A DNA stretch of 64,000 nucleotides from Caenibius tardaugens NBRC 16725 (GCF_003860345.1 NZ_CP034179.1:4294097-4358096), one strand, 5' to 3'; positions 33,817-43,251 are shown, counted from the first letter of the stretch. Numbers and translations: made by a program. The notes: generated from the sequence alone by a model not told the origin.

Positions 33817-35616
33817 GTGAAGCATTTAAAGAAGCTGTTGCGCATCCGGAACGTGTCTGCCGCATTTGCGGTAGGGGCAGTTCTGGCGGCAACGCATGCC
33901 CAGGCGCGTACTTCGGCGGAATATTTCACCGCCCGCGCAACGTCCACCCAGGTCCCATCGGTCCTCAGCCGACAGGAGCGTGACTACTACCGCTCCGTTT
34001 TTGACGCGATCAAGGGTGAGCAGTGGGTCCGCGTACAGGCCCTGCTGGCAGAAGATAAGGATGGCCCGCTGCGCCAGATCGCTGTGGCCCGCTATTATCT
34101 GGCAGCCAATTCCCCCAAAGTCGAATTGCCGCAAATTCAAGCATGGCTTGCCGATCCGACAGCACTAACTCTGCCACAAGCGGAGCAAATGGCCCGCCTT
34201 GGCCAACGCCGGGGTCTCACCTCCTTGCCTGCCCTGCCCCAGGCGCAGCCGTTCCAGTATCAGGGCAACGACCCCAAGCGCATCCGCCCGCGCCCCGTAA
34301 ACGACGGCACGATGCCTGCTTCGGTTTCGGCAGCGATCTTCCAGCGGATCAAGAATGACGATCCGGGCGGCGCACGGGCATTGCTCGAGGGGATCGATGC
34401 CTCGCTCAGTTCGGAAGCGCGTGCCGAATGGCGCCAGCGCGTGGCCTGGAGCTATTACATCGAGAACGATGACGTAGCCGCGCTCGCCATGGCGCAACGC
34501 GTTTCAGAAGGATCGGGCGCATGGGTGCCGGAAGGCGACTGGGTTGCCGGATTGGCTTCGTGGCGACTGGGCGATTGTGAAACCGCCGCCCGCTATTTCG
34601 AAAAGACAGCGCGCAGTGCGGGCAACCCCGAACTGGGCTCCGCTGCCTATTACTGGGCCAGCCGGGCGCAGGTCCGCTGCCGGTCCCCGGAACGCGCCTC
34701 TGCCTTGCTGCGGGCGGCAGCCCGGGCCGATGATACGCTCTACGGTATGTTGGCGCTGGAACAGCTCGGCCAGCGCATCCCGGCAAAATACGCGCAGGCG
34801 GATTTCAAGTCGGATGACTGGAAGGCTCTGCGCGACATTCCCAACGTCCGCATCGCGGCCAGTCTCGTCGAAATCGGCGAACACGATCTTGCCGATGAAG
34901 TGCTGCGTTACCAGGCGCGCATCGGCAACCCCCGGCAGTTCGATGCCCTGTCCCGTCTGGCTCGTGATTTCGGCATGCCTGCGACACAGTTATGGATGGC
35001 GTACAATGCACCGCGCGGGGGCAGCACCGAACCGGCCGCCCGTTTCCCGACACCGAAATGGCAGCCTGTCACCGGCTGGCGCGTTGATCCTGCGCTGGTC
35101 TATGCCCATGCACTGCAGGAATCGAATTTCCGGACCAGCGTGGTCAGCCCAGCTGGCGCCCGGGGGCTGATGCAGATCATGCCCGGCACCGCCCAGCATC
35201 ACGCCGCATCGATCAATATGAACGGCACTTTCGCGGAACTGGAAAAGCCGGAAATCAATCTCGCCTATGGGCAGCGCACATTGGAAGCCTTGCGCGATTC
35301 AGCAGGGACGAACGGGCTTCTGCCCAAGGTCATGGCAGCCTACAATGCCGGCCTCGCACCGATCACGCGTTGGAACTCCGAGATCAGGGACCAGGGCGAT
35401 CCGCTTTTGTGGATCGAATCCATCCCTTACTGGGAAACGCGCGGCTATGTCGCCATCGTGACACGCAACTACTGGATGTATGAACGGCAGGCCGATGCGG
35501 AATCGCCCAGCCGCCTTTCTCTCGCGCAGTCCCAGTGGCCCGCCTTCCCGCAAATGGGCAAGACTGGCAACAACCGTCGGATTGCGGCGAACGATGCGGC
35601 TGGCAATGGCAATTGA
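33817..35616 (+). CDS. Soluble lytic murein transglycosylase (Slt70-like)
   Basis: Periplasmic peptidoglycan-cleaving enzyme of 599 residues. A signal peptide spans about residues 1-31 (cut near AQA). Helical repeats form a long U-shaped domain, then the GEWL-like SLT domain follows with catalytic Glu435 in HALQESNF, then AGARGLMQIMPGTA and AAYNAGLAPITRW. The GTG start at 33817, two bases after the previous stop, places the signal peptide at the N-terminus; an ATG at 33790 is possible. It overlaps moaB by 11 bases. Confidence 0.92.
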   Translation: MKHLKKLLRIRNVSAAFAVGAVLAATHAQARTSAEYFTARATSTQVPSVLSRQERDYYRSVFDAIKGEQWVRVQALLAEDKDGPLRQIAVARYYLAANSPKVELPQIQAWLADPTALTLPQAEQMARLGQRRGLTSLPALPQAQPFQYQGNDPKRIRPRPVNDGTMPASVSAAIFQRIKNDDPGGARALLEGIDASLSSEARAEWRQRVAWSYYIENDDVAALAMAQRVSEGSGAWVPEGDWVAGLASWRLGDCETAARYFEKTARSAGNPELGSAAYYWASRAQVRCRSPERASALLRAAARADDTLYGMLALEQLGQRIPAKYAQADFKSDDWKALRDIPNVRIAASLVEIGEHDLADEVLRYQARIGNPRQFDALSRLARDFGMPATQLWMAYNAPRGGSTEPAARFPTPKWQPVTGWRVDPALVYAHALQESNFRTSVVSPAGARGLMQIMPGTAQHHAASINMNGTFAELEKPEINLAYGQRTLEALRDSAGTNGLLPKVMAAYNAGLAPITRWNSEIRDQGDPLLWIESIPYWETRGYVAIVTRNYWMYERQADAESPSRLSLAQSQWPAFPQMGKTGNNRRIAANDAAGNGN

Positions 35617-36133
35617 TCTCGAGCGGACGTTCAAACCGATCAATATCGCGCTTCTTACCGTATCCGACACGCGCGGACCGGAAGATGACACGTCGGGCAA
35701 TATTCTGGCGGACCGTATTCGTAAGGCAGGCCACAAGCTGACTGCGCGTGCGATCGAGAAAGACAATGCCGATCTGCTGGTAAAACGGCTGAACAGCTGG
35801 ATCGATGACCCGCAGGTTGATGCCATTATCTCGACCGGTGGCACGGGCCTGACCGGGCGGGATGTAACCCCGGAAGCATTGGATCGGCTGAAAACGCGGG
35901 ACATTCCCGGCTTTGGCGAATTGTTCCGTATGCTCAGCTACAAGACAATCGGGACCGCGACTGTGCAGTCCCGCGCCTGCGCGGTGGTTGCGCGGGGAAC
36001 CTACATTTTCGCGCTTCCTGGTTCCAACGGTGCCGTGAAAGACGGATGGGACGGCATTCTGGCAGAGCAACTCGACAGCCGTAATCGCCCCTGCAATTTT
36101 GTGGAACTGATGCCCCGCCTTCGCGAAATCTGA
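35606..36133 (+). CDS. moaB: Molybdenum cofactor biosynthesis protein B
   Basis: MogA/MoaB-fold protein of 175 residues for molybdopterin adenylylation or an earlier step. Motifs ALLTVSDTRGPEDDTSGN, ISTGGTGLTGRDVTPEA and FALPGSNGAV (usually PGSxGA) are present and in order. The start at 35606 overlaps the transglycosylase stop. An ATG at 35594 is an alternative. No other moa genes lie in the window. Confidence 0.9.
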   Translation: MAIDLERTFKPINIALLTVSDTRGPEDDTSGNILADRIRKAGHKLTARAIEKDNADLLVKRLNSWIDDPQVDAIISTGGTGLTGRDVTPEALDRLKTRDIPGFGELFRMLSYKTIGTATVQSRACAVVARGTYIFALPGSNGAVKDGWDGILAEQLDSRNRPCNFVELMPRLREI

Positions 36134-36290
36134 TCCCACGGACAGGCGCCACTCCGCCGCATGCGAATGCCTGGCCAAAATTGGCGCGCGACAAAAACGA
36201 CAGCATCTGGACTGCTGGCGCCAACACGCTACCTATCGCACAGGATGTACGGGTAACCCCAGTACGCAAAACCATAGGTGGGAGAGAAAA

Positions 36291-36737
36291 TTGCTGGAAA
36301 AGTTTGTGATGACCCCCCGGGGGCTCGCGCTCGACAAGTTTCTGGTGCGTCACTTTGGCTATTCGCTGACAACCAAGGTTTTCGCCCGTTCTCAGGGTTA
36401 TGCCCCGCCATCGGTGCTCTATCTCGAAACAACGGGGCGCAAAAGCGGACAAAAACGTGGTGTTGCGGTCCCCTACTTCGAGGTTGACGGGAAAATCCTC
36501 GTGGTTGGTTCCAAAGGCGGCGCGCCCGAAGATCCTTATTGGGCGCTCAACCTGCGCGCTCATCCCGATGCAGTTGCCCATATCAACCGCAAACGGCGCA
36601 ATGTCCGCGCCGTGTTTCTGACTGGCGAAGAACGCGCGCGCCACTGGGAATGGCTCAAGAACCGGATTTCGAGCTATCAACACTACGAAACGCGCACAAC
36701 GCGGGAAATTCCGATCATTTCTCTCGAGATCATTTGA
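36291..36737 (+). CDS. Nitroreductase/deazaflavin-dependent oxidoreductase family protein
   Basis: Split-barrel protein of 148 residues of the family that includes mycobacterial Ddn (DUF385-like). The conserved block reads LYLETTGRKSGQKRGVAVPYF, then LVVGSKGGAPEDPYWALNL. Family members use F420, while proteobacterial members may bind other flavins or heme. Start is TTG at 36291, with GGGAGAG ideally placed before it. Gap 36134-36290 holds no clear features. A function beyond redox binding is not predicted. Confidence 0.8.
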   Translation: MLEKFVMTPRGLALDKFLVRHFGYSLTTKVFARSQGYAPPSVLYLETTGRKSGQKRGVAVPYFEVDGKILVVGSKGGAPEDPYWALNLRAHPDAVAHINRKRRNVRAVFLTGEERARHWEWLKNRISSYQHYETRTTREIPIISLEII

Positions 36738-36805
36738 ACCAACGCGTTTTTCTGAACAAAACCTGCAGTGGAACAGCGCACGCCGGACGTGACACAAAGC
36801 TATTT

Positions 36806-36820
36806 GTTCTATATATGTTC
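36806..36820 (+). promoter_or_regulatory. LexA-type SOS box GTTC-N7-GTTC
   Basis: GTTC (36806-36809) and GTTC (36817-36820) are separated by exactly seven A/T bases, the direct-repeat LexA operator described for alphaproteobacteria. It lies five bases before the ATG of a SplB-like radical SAM gene. A possible -35 GTGACA (36789-36794) and -10 TATATG (36812-36817) 17 bases apart would put the transcript start almost at the ATG, so a leaderless mRNA repressed by LexA is plausible. Confidence 0.6.
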
Positions 36821-36825
36821 CTTCC

Positions 36826-37914
36826 ATGGAACGGCACACGCGACGGGATCAGAACAAAGGCCGAGGCGCGCAATCCTCCTCTGTATCCCGTCGCTTCAAT
36901 CTGCCCGACCGCATGCAAGATGGCGATTGGCTGGATGATCGCGCGCTTGTGGATGGTCCTGCGGATAAGTTGCGGACAAGTGTCGTCGAAGAACACCCCA
37001 GGACAATTCTCAGCTTCAACCGATCACCCGATATTCCCTTCGACCGTTCGATCAACGCCTATCGCGGCTGTGAACACGGGTGCATCTATTGCTACGCGCG
37101 GCCAACACACGCCTATCACGACCTGTCGCCCGGGCTGGACTTCGAAACCAAGCTCTTTGCCAAACCACAGGCCGCAACGCTGTTACAGGAAACGTTCGCG
37201 CGGCCGAACTATCGTCCTGCCCCGATTGCGATGGGCACCAATACCGATCCCTATCAGCCTATAGAGGCAGGTTACGGGATCACCCGGCAAATCCTCGAAC
37301 TGTGCCTTGATTGCCGTCATCCGGTCACGATCACGACCAAGTCGGATCGCGTATTGCGCGACGCCGATCTTCTCGCGGAACTGGCCAAGCGTCGCCTGAC
37401 CGCAGTGTCACTCTCAGTGACGAGTCTCGATCCGCACCTTTCCCGGTTGCTTGAACCAAGAGCAGCTTCTCCCGCGAAGCGCCTGAACGCGCTGGAGGAA
37501 CTTGTTCGGCTGGGCATTCCCTGCAACATTTCGATCGCCCCGGTCATCCCGGCAATCACCGATCATTTCATGGAAGCGCTTCTCGATGAGGCGAGCAAAC
37601 GGGGGGTTCGATCCGCAAGCTGGATAGCCTTGCGCCTACCGCACGAAGTTGCGCCCCTGTTCCGCGAATGGCTCGGGGTGCATTTTCCAGACCGGGCCAC
37701 GAAGGTCATGGGGATCGTGCAATCCATGCGCGGCGGGAGAGATAATGATCCGGACTTTTTCACCCGCATGAAACCGCACGGGGTGTGGGCCGACCTTATC
37801 CGCACCCGTTTCCGCACGGCATGCCTCCGATCAGGCATTACCGGATGCGATTTTCCGCTCGATTGCACACAGTTTCGGCCACCGTCCCTGCACGGGCAAC
37901 TGACGCTGTTCTGA
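36826..37914 (+). CDS. PA0069-family radical SAM protein (SplB-like)
   Basis: Radical SAM enzyme of 362 residues. The cluster ligands C82, C86 and C89 are in RGCEHGCIYCYARPTH. The N-terminal KGRGAQSS block supports the start at 36826, and relatives share the APIAMGTNTDPYQPIEAGY segment. The family resembles spore photoproduct lyase in the core and is often near DNA-repair genes in proteobacteria; its actual reaction is unknown to me. The SOS-type box before it supports a repair or damage-response role. It is convergent with dnaE, leaving only seven bases between stops. Confidence 0.88.
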   Translation: MERHTRRDQNKGRGAQSSSVSRRFNLPDRMQDGDWLDDRALVDGPADKLRTSVVEEHPRTILSFNRSPDIPFDRSINAYRGCEHGCIYCYARPTHAYHDLSPGLDFETKLFAKPQAATLLQETFARPNYRPAPIAMGTNTDPYQPIEAGYGITRQILELCLDCRHPVTITTKSDRVLRDADLLAELAKRRLTAVSLSVTSLDPHLSRLLEPRAASPAKRLNALEELVRLGIPCNISIAPVIPAITDHFMEALLDEASKRGVRSASWIALRLPHEVAPLFREWLGVHFPDRATKVMGIVQSMRGGRDNDPDFFTRMKPHGVWADLIRTRFRTACLRSGITGCDFPLDCTQFRPPSLHGQLTLF

Positions 37915-37921
37915 CGCGCAA

Positions 37922-40900
37922 TCAGGCAACAAGGCGCAAATGGCGCCCATTGGGTATGGCACTGAGCGCAACTTTGCTGATTCCGGGTATCTCCTGAATC
38001 CGTTCAGCCAGTTCCCCATCAAGCTGGAATCCATCGCCCAGTCGCATCAGCGGGGCATCGCCGCGCGTGGTGCGCAAGCGCGCCACGACCTCGCCCTTGC
38101 CCTTTTCGCCCTGCGGCAGCAGCCCGGCCAGCGTGTGAACGGCATCGACTTCGCTAATTTCCAGTGTGAGCCGCATCCGCGCCGCACTTTTCACCTCTGC
38201 CAAAGGCCGTGCCCCACGCACCGTAACCCGAGGCGGTTCGTCCGGGCTTGGGCTGTCGAGTTCAACATTCAGAAGAACGCAGGCCCCCTCCTTCGCCCAT
38301 TTGACGAAGGGCTCCACCATACTTTCCTCGAAACATGCCGCGCTGAACTGCCCCGAGGAATCGGAGAAATCGGCGCGCACAAAATCAGCACCCTTGCGCG
38401 TCTTGCCGCGGCTGGCCCCTTCGACCATCGCCGCCATAACCGCTGATGCCCGGCCGCCCGCCACGCCGCTTTCCATCAATCCGGCAAAGGACCGCGCCCC
38501 ATTGGCACTGGCGATCGCACGATATTGTTCCACCGGATGTGCCGCGAAATAGAACCCGAAATTGTCGCGCTCTTGCGCCATCTGTTCCGTTCGGCTCCAT
38601 GGTTCGGCATCGACCAGCCGCAACGACGGTTCGGCATGATCGTCTCCCCCGAACAACCCGGCTTGCCCGCTCTGCCGTTCGCGCATGGCGGCATCGGCCG
38701 CGCCCATCAGAATTTCGGCGCTCGCAAAAACCTTGGCGCGATTTGGTTCAAGACGATCGAAGCCCCCCGCCCCGGCCAGTGCTTCGACCTGCCGGCGGTT
38801 CATCGACCCCGGCGGAAGGCGGCGGAACAGATCGTCGAGCGATGCGAACGGACCGTTCGCCTCCCGCTCTGTCACAATCGCCTCCATCGCCTTTTCACCG
38901 ACGTTGCGAATACCGGCCAGCGCGTAGCGCACCGCATAGCCTTCTTCGGTCTGCTCAACCGTGAATTCGGCTTCGGACCGGTTCATATCCGGCCCTGCGA
39001 TGACGATCGGCACTTTCTGGCGGCGCGCATCGTCGATGAACACACTGAGTTTTTCCGACTGATGCATGTCGAAGCACATCGACGCCGCGTAGAACTCTTC
39101 CGGATAATGCGCCTTCAGCCACGCGGTCTGGTAAGCCAGCAAGGCATACGCCGCAGCGTGGCTCTTGTTGAATCCGTAACCCGCGAACTTGTCGATCAAA
39201 TCGAACAGTTCGTTGGCCTTTTTCGGTTCAATTTCGGAGACCTCCTTGCACCCTTCGACAAACCGGGCGCGCTGGATATCCATTTCAGCCTGGATCTTCT
39301 TGCCCATCGCCCGGCGCAACAGGTCAGCATCACCCAGCGAGTAACCGGCCAGGATCTGCGCAGCCTGCATCACCTGTTCCTGATAAACAAAAATCCCGTA
39401 GGTTTCCGACAGGATACCTTCCAGTTTGGGATGCGGGTATTCGATCGGTTCCAGCCCGCTCTTGCGCTTGCCGAACAGGGGGATGTTATCCATCGGGCCC
39501 GGCCGATAAAGCGAAACGAGCGCGATGATATCGCCGAAATTGGTGGGCTTCACCGATGCCAGCGTGCGGCGCATCCCTTCCGATTCCAACTGGAACACGC
39601 CCACGGTGTTGCCTGACTGAAGCAATTCATAAACCTGCGGATCGTCCCACGGCAGGCCTTCCAGTTCCACAGTGATCCCGCGTTTTCCCAGCAGATCGAC
39701 CGCCTTGCGCAGCACCGAAAGCGTTTTCAGCCCGAGGAAGTCGAACTTGACCAGCCCCGAATCCTCGACATGCTTCATGTCGAACTGGGTGACCGGCATA
39801 TCCGAACGCGGATCGCGATACAGCGGAACCAGTTGCGACAACGGCCGGTCGCCGATCACAACGCCCGCGGCATGGGTTGAACTGTTGCGCGGCAACCCTT
39901 CCAGTTGCAGCGCCAGATCGACCAGACGCTTTACCTCCGGATCGACATCGTATTCATGGCGGAAATCCGCTGCCCCGTTCAAGGCACGGGGCAGCGTCCA
40001 TGGATCGGTCGGGTGATTGGGCACCATCTTGCACAAGCGATCGACCTGACCATAGCTCATCTGCAGGATACGGCCGCAATCGCGCAGTACCGCACGGGCT
40101 TTCAGCTTACCGAAGGTGATGATCTGGGCCACATGGTCGTGCCCGTATTTCTGCTGCACATAACGGATGACTTCACCGCGCCGCGTTTCGCAGAAATCGA
40201 TATCGAAGTCAGGCATCGAAACGCGTTCCGGATTGAGGAAGCGTTCGAACAGCAGGCCCAGCCTGATCGGATCGAGGTCCGTGATCGTGAGCACCCAGGC
40301 GACCAGCGAACCGGCGCCCGAACCACGCCCAGGCCCAACCGGAATACCATTTTCCTTCGCCCACTTGATGAAGTCGGCAACGATCAGGAAGTAACCGGGA
40401 AATCCCATTCTGGTGATGATGTCGATTTCGAATTGCAGCCGATCGTCATAAATCTTCCGCTCTTCCGCGCTCATTTCCCCGTAGGGTGCCAGACGCATAT
40501 CCAGCCCGCGCCGCGCATCTTCCGCCATCATCCGGGCCTCGCCTTCCAGATCGCCCGCAAGGCTGGGAAGGATCGGCTTCCGTTTGGGGGGCGCCGTGGC
40601 GCAACGCTGGGCGACGACCAGCGTATTCGCCATCGCTTCCGGCAGGTCGGCGAACAGCTCGGCCATCACTTCGACAGGTTTGACAAAGTTATCAGCCGAC
40701 GAACGCGGCCGCTCGGGCGCATCGATGTGGGTCGAATTGGCGATACACAGCATCGCGTCATGGGCCGCACGGAAATGCTGTTCTGCGAAATTGGCCGGAT
40801 TGGTCGCCACCAACGGCAGATTGTGCGCATAGGCAAGGTCGAGCAAGGCCTCTTCAGCGGCTTCTTCCGTCGCATCATTACGGCGCGACAGTTCCACATA

Positions 40901-41404
40901 GAGGCGTTCGGGAAAAAGCTTTTCCAGCCACTCGCTATAGGCGTAAGCCTGTTCGTTCTGACCCAGCGCGAACAGGCGCGTGATCGCACCTTCTGCCGCG
41001 CCCGTCAGTGCGATCAGACTATCCGTATAGCCTTCCAGCCATTCCCGCAGAACATGGGGGTCTTCGTGCAACGGACGATCGAGGTGCGCCCGGCTTACGA
41101 GATGGCAAAGATTGTCCCATCCCTTCTCGTCCTGCGCAAACAGCGGCAGGTAATCGACCTGTGCGCTGTCTCCGCCACCGCCGCGCGCAACGCCCAGCAG
41201 GGTTCCGACAATAGGCTGGATGCCTTTGTCACGGCAAGCACCAGCAAAGGCCACCGATCCATAAAGGCCGTTACGGTCGCAGATCGCAATGGCAGGAAAG
41301 CCGCGATCCTTAGCCAATTGCGCAAGCGCCTTGGGATCGATCGCCCCTTCGAGCATCGAATAAGATGAAAGAACCCGCAACGGTACAAATGGGGCGTAGG
41401 CCAT
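37922..41404 (-). CDS. dnaE: DNA polymerase III alpha subunit
   Basis: Replicative polymerase of 1160 residues. The palm aspartates are in PDFDIDF near residue 400, the GPGRGSGAGSLVAW block precedes it, and a C-terminal HhH region and OB fold (VAGGRASAVMAAMVEG) follow. Length fits DnaE1 rather than the shorter error-prone DnaE2. In the N-terminal PHP domain, positions normally holding metal histidines read LSSYSM and CDRNGLYG, so a PHP exonuclease is probably inactive and proofreading relies on DnaQ encoded elsewhere. Confidence 0.95.
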   Translation of the reverse strand: MAYAPFVPLRVLSSYSMLEGAIDPKALAQLAKDRGFPAIAICDRNGLYGSVAFAGACRDKGIQPIVGTLLGVARGGGGDSAQVDYLPLFAQDEKGWDNLCHLVSRAHLDRPLHEDPHVLREWLEGYTDSLIALTGAAEGAITRLFALGQNEQAYAYSEWLEKLFPERLYVELSRRNDATEEAAEEALLDLAYAHNLPLVATNPANFAEQHFRAAHDAMLCIANSTHIDAPERPRSSADNFVKPVEVMAELFADLPEAMANTLVVAQRCATAPPKRKPILPSLAGDLEGEARMMAEDARRGLDMRLAPYGEMSAEERKIYDDRLQFEIDIITRMGFPGYFLIVADFIKWAKENGIPVGPGRGSGAGSLVAWVLTITDLDPIRLGLLFERFLNPERVSMPDFDIDFCETRRGEVIRYVQQKYGHDHVAQIITFGKLKARAVLRDCGRILQMSYGQVDRLCKMVPNHPTDPWTLPRALNGAADFRHEYDVDPEVKRLVDLALQLEGLPRNSSTHAAGVVIGDRPLSQLVPLYRDPRSDMPVTQFDMKHVEDSGLVKFDFLGLKTLSVLRKAVDLLGKRGITVELEGLPWDDPQVYELLQSGNTVGVFQLESEGMRRTLASVKPTNFGDIIALVSLYRPGPMDNIPLFGKRKSGLEPIEYPHPKLEGILSETYGIFVYQEQVMQAAQILAGYSLGDADLLRRAMGKKIQAEMDIQRARFVEGCKEVSEIEPKKANELFDLIDKFAGYGFNKSHAAAYALLAYQTAWLKAHYPEEFYAASMCFDMHQSEKLSVFIDDARRQKVPIVIAGPDMNRSEAEFTVEQTEEGYAVRYALAGIRNVGEKAMEAIVTEREANGPFASLDDLFRRLPPGSMNRRQVEALAGAGGFDRLEPNRAKVFASAEILMGAADAAMRERQSGQAGLFGGDDHAEPSLRLVDAEPWSRTEQMAQERDNFGFYFAAHPVEQYRAIASANGARSFAGLMESGVAGGRASAVMAAMVEGASRGKTRKGADFVRADFSDSSGQFSAACFEESMVEPFVKWAKEGACVLLNVELDSPSPDEPPRVTVRGARPLAEVKSAARMRLTLEISEVDAVHTLAGLLPQGEKGKGEVVARLRTTRGDAPLMRLGDGFQLDGELAERIQEIPGISKVALSAIPNGRHLRLVA

Positions 41405-41436
41405 TATCGAACGCTACCCATTCGAAGGGTATGCAA

Positions 41437-41498
41437 TCAACCCTCCACGGCCCGGGTTCTGGGGAAAAGCGGCGGACAATGCTTTGCAGGAGGGTTGA
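41437..41498. repeat. 10-bp inverted repeat in the dnaE/Yip1 divergent region
   Basis: TCAACCCTCC at 41437-41446 is matched by GGAGGGTTGA at 41489-41498 with 42 bases between. A further near-palindrome surrounds TTCGAA at about 41416-41432. The block separates the dnaE start from the opposing membrane-protein gene and may hold operators or a leader fold. No sigma-70 boxes stand out. Confidence 0.5.
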
Positions 41499-41537
41499 GA
41501 TATGTTCCTATCCTCCACCTTCACAGAGGGGTGCACC

Positions 41538-42707
41538 ATGGACGATAATCCTGTTTCAGGCCCGCAGTCGAAAAATCTTGTCGATCGGGTCAAAGCGATC
41601 CTTACCAAGCCGGCGCAAGAATGGCCGCAGATCGAAGCCGAAAATTCAACCATCGCAGACATATTCACCAAATATGTACTCCCCTTGGCTGCGATTGGTC
41701 CGATTTCCCTCTTTATCGGAAGCCAGATTTTCGGTTTCGGCGCTCTCGGGTTCACTTATCGCCCGAGTTTCACAAGCGCACTCGGCACGGCTGTAACCAG
41801 CTATGTCATCGCCCTGATCTCCATTGCGGTTCTGGCATTTCTTATCAATGTGCTGGCCCCCCGGTTCGACGGGAAGGAAAACAAACTCAGCGCCGTCAAA
41901 CTCGCGGCCTACAGCATGACCGCAGGCTGGGTTGCCGGGATACTGGGCCTGATCCCCTCGCTGGGCATTATCGGTGCGCTAGCCGGGCTTTACGGCATAT
42001 ACCTTTTCTACCTTGGCGCCCCCACACTGATGAAAGTGCCGCAGGACAAGGCCGCAGGGTACACCGCCGTAACGATTATCGCCGCGATTATCCTGTTTTT
42101 CATCGCAAGCACGATTTCGTCCACCGTCGCCGGCCTGTTCGGACATCGCCCCTATGAAAATCTTGCCGAGAGTGGGGAGATGTCGGGTACCGTGTCCATT
42201 CCCGGCATGGGCTCCATCAATCTCGACAAGGCACAGAAGGCCGCCGACCGCGCGGAAAAAATGGCGAACGGTGAAATTAAGCCCGTTGCAATCGATGCGC
42301 TGAAGACCCTGCTCCCCGCCAGCATCGGTGCCTATACCCGCACGAGCGTGGACAGCATGTCCGCCGGCGGAATGAGCAATGCCTCCGGCACTTATGCCAA
42401 TGGCGACAGCCGCTTTGACCTGCGGATTTCCGATACCAACGCGCTCGGCGCTCTTGGCGGGATTGGTGCCGCGATGGGCGTGGAACAGTCGAGCGAAAGC
42501 GAGGATGGCTACGACCGGACCCAGGTCGTCGATGGCCGCATGCAAACCGAAAAATGGAGCAAATCCGGCAGCAATGGTACCTTCGGCGTACTTCTTGCCG
42601 ACCGTTTTATGGTGGAAGCCGAAGGCAGTGTGCCAAACATCGATGTGCTCAAGCAGGCGGTCAGCTCGATCGATGCCTCCGCACTCGCCAAGCTTGCCGG
42701 ATCATGA
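41538..42707 (+). CDS. Yip1-like multi-pass membrane protein of unknown function
   Basis: Protein of 389 residues. The first half has about five membrane helices (from YVLPLAAIGPISLFIG to IIAAIILFFIASTISS) in a Yip1-domain layout with the cytoplasmic N-terminal KNLVDRVKAILTKPAQEW. The second half, from about residue 210, is a soluble, probably extracytoplasmic domain with glycine-rich segments (LGALGGIGAAMG). The start at 41538 is chosen because GAGGGG sits six bases upstream. No function can be assigned; membrane homeostasis or trafficking-like roles are only guesses. Confidence 0.72.
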   Translation: MDDNPVSGPQSKNLVDRVKAILTKPAQEWPQIEAENSTIADIFTKYVLPLAAIGPISLFIGSQIFGFGALGFTYRPSFTSALGTAVTSYVIALISIAVLAFLINVLAPRFDGKENKLSAVKLAAYSMTAGWVAGILGLIPSLGIIGALAGLYGIYLFYLGAPTLMKVPQDKAAGYTAVTIIAAIILFFIASTISSTVAGLFGHRPYENLAESGEMSGTVSIPGMGSINLDKAQKAADRAEKMANGEIKPVAIDALKTLLPASIGAYTRTSVDSMSAGGMSNASGTYANGDSRFDLRISDTNALGALGGIGAAMGVEQSSESEDGYDRTQVVDGRMQTEKWSKSGSNGTFGVLLADRFMVEAEGSVPNIDVLKQAVSSIDASALAKLAGS

Positions 42708-42714
42708 CATATCG

Positions 42715-42752
42715 CCCGGGTTCTGACGGAAACAAACGCCGCCAGACCCGGG
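42715..42752. terminator. GC hairpin between convergent Yip1-like and gpx genes
   Basis: CCCGGGTTCTG pairs with CAGACCCGGG (one bulged T) across a loop of about 22 bases. It lies between the two stops (42707 and 42772), so a bidirectional terminator is likely. Only short A/T tracts flank it. Confidence 0.6.
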
Positions 42753-42771
42753 AAGGTAATAAAACCATAGC

Positions 42772-43251
42772 CTAGAGCAAGGCTTCGATATCGCGTTCCA
42801 GCGCGCCCGGTTTTTCTGCCGGGCCATAGCGTTTCACAACATGGCCTGCGCGATCGATGAGGAATTTGGTGAAATTCCACTTGATCCCGCGCGTACCGAA
42901 AACGCCGGGGGCCTGCTGTTTCAGCCAATTATAAAGCGGAATAGCCCCGTCGCCGTTGACATCGACCTTTTTCATGACCGGGAAACTGACATCATAGGTC
43001 AGTTTGCAAAAACTGGCGATTTCTGCGGCATCGCCCGGCTCCTGCTTGCCAAACTGGTTGCAGGGGAAAGCAATGACTTCAAAGCCCGTGTCCGCGTATT
43101 TGCGGTAAAGCGCCTCGAGCCCTTCATATTGGGGCGTGAAGCCGCACTTGCTGGCGGTGTTCACAACCAGCAGAACCTTGCCCTGTTTGTCGGCAAGGTT
43201 CTGCACGCTGCCATCCGGTCGTTCGACCGCGAAGTCGCCGATGACGCTCAA
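42772..43251 (-). CDS. gpx: Glutathione peroxidase family protein
   Basis: Thiol peroxidase of 159 residues that reduces hydroperoxides. The peroxidatic cysteine is C36 in NTASKCGFTPQY; FPCNQFGKQEPG carries the glutamine, and WNFTKFLID the tryptophan of the active site. A second cysteine (ASFCKLTYD) suggests a thioredoxin-linked mechanism as in many bacterial members. Its start overlaps the stop of the small gene upstream by four bases, so their translation is coupled. Confidence 0.93.
   Translation of the reverse strand: MSVIGDFAVERPDGSVQNLADKQGKVLLVVNTASKCGFTPQYEGLEALYRKYADTGFEVIAFPCNQFGKQEPGDAAEIASFCKLTYDVSFPVMKKVDVNGDGAIPLYNWLKQQAPGVFGTRGIKWNFTKFLIDRAGHVVKRYGPAEKPGALERDIEALL

Noticed and set aside
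39905..41368. Long open frame antisense to dnaE
   Set aside because: Shadow of a GC-rich gene; no coherent protein features.
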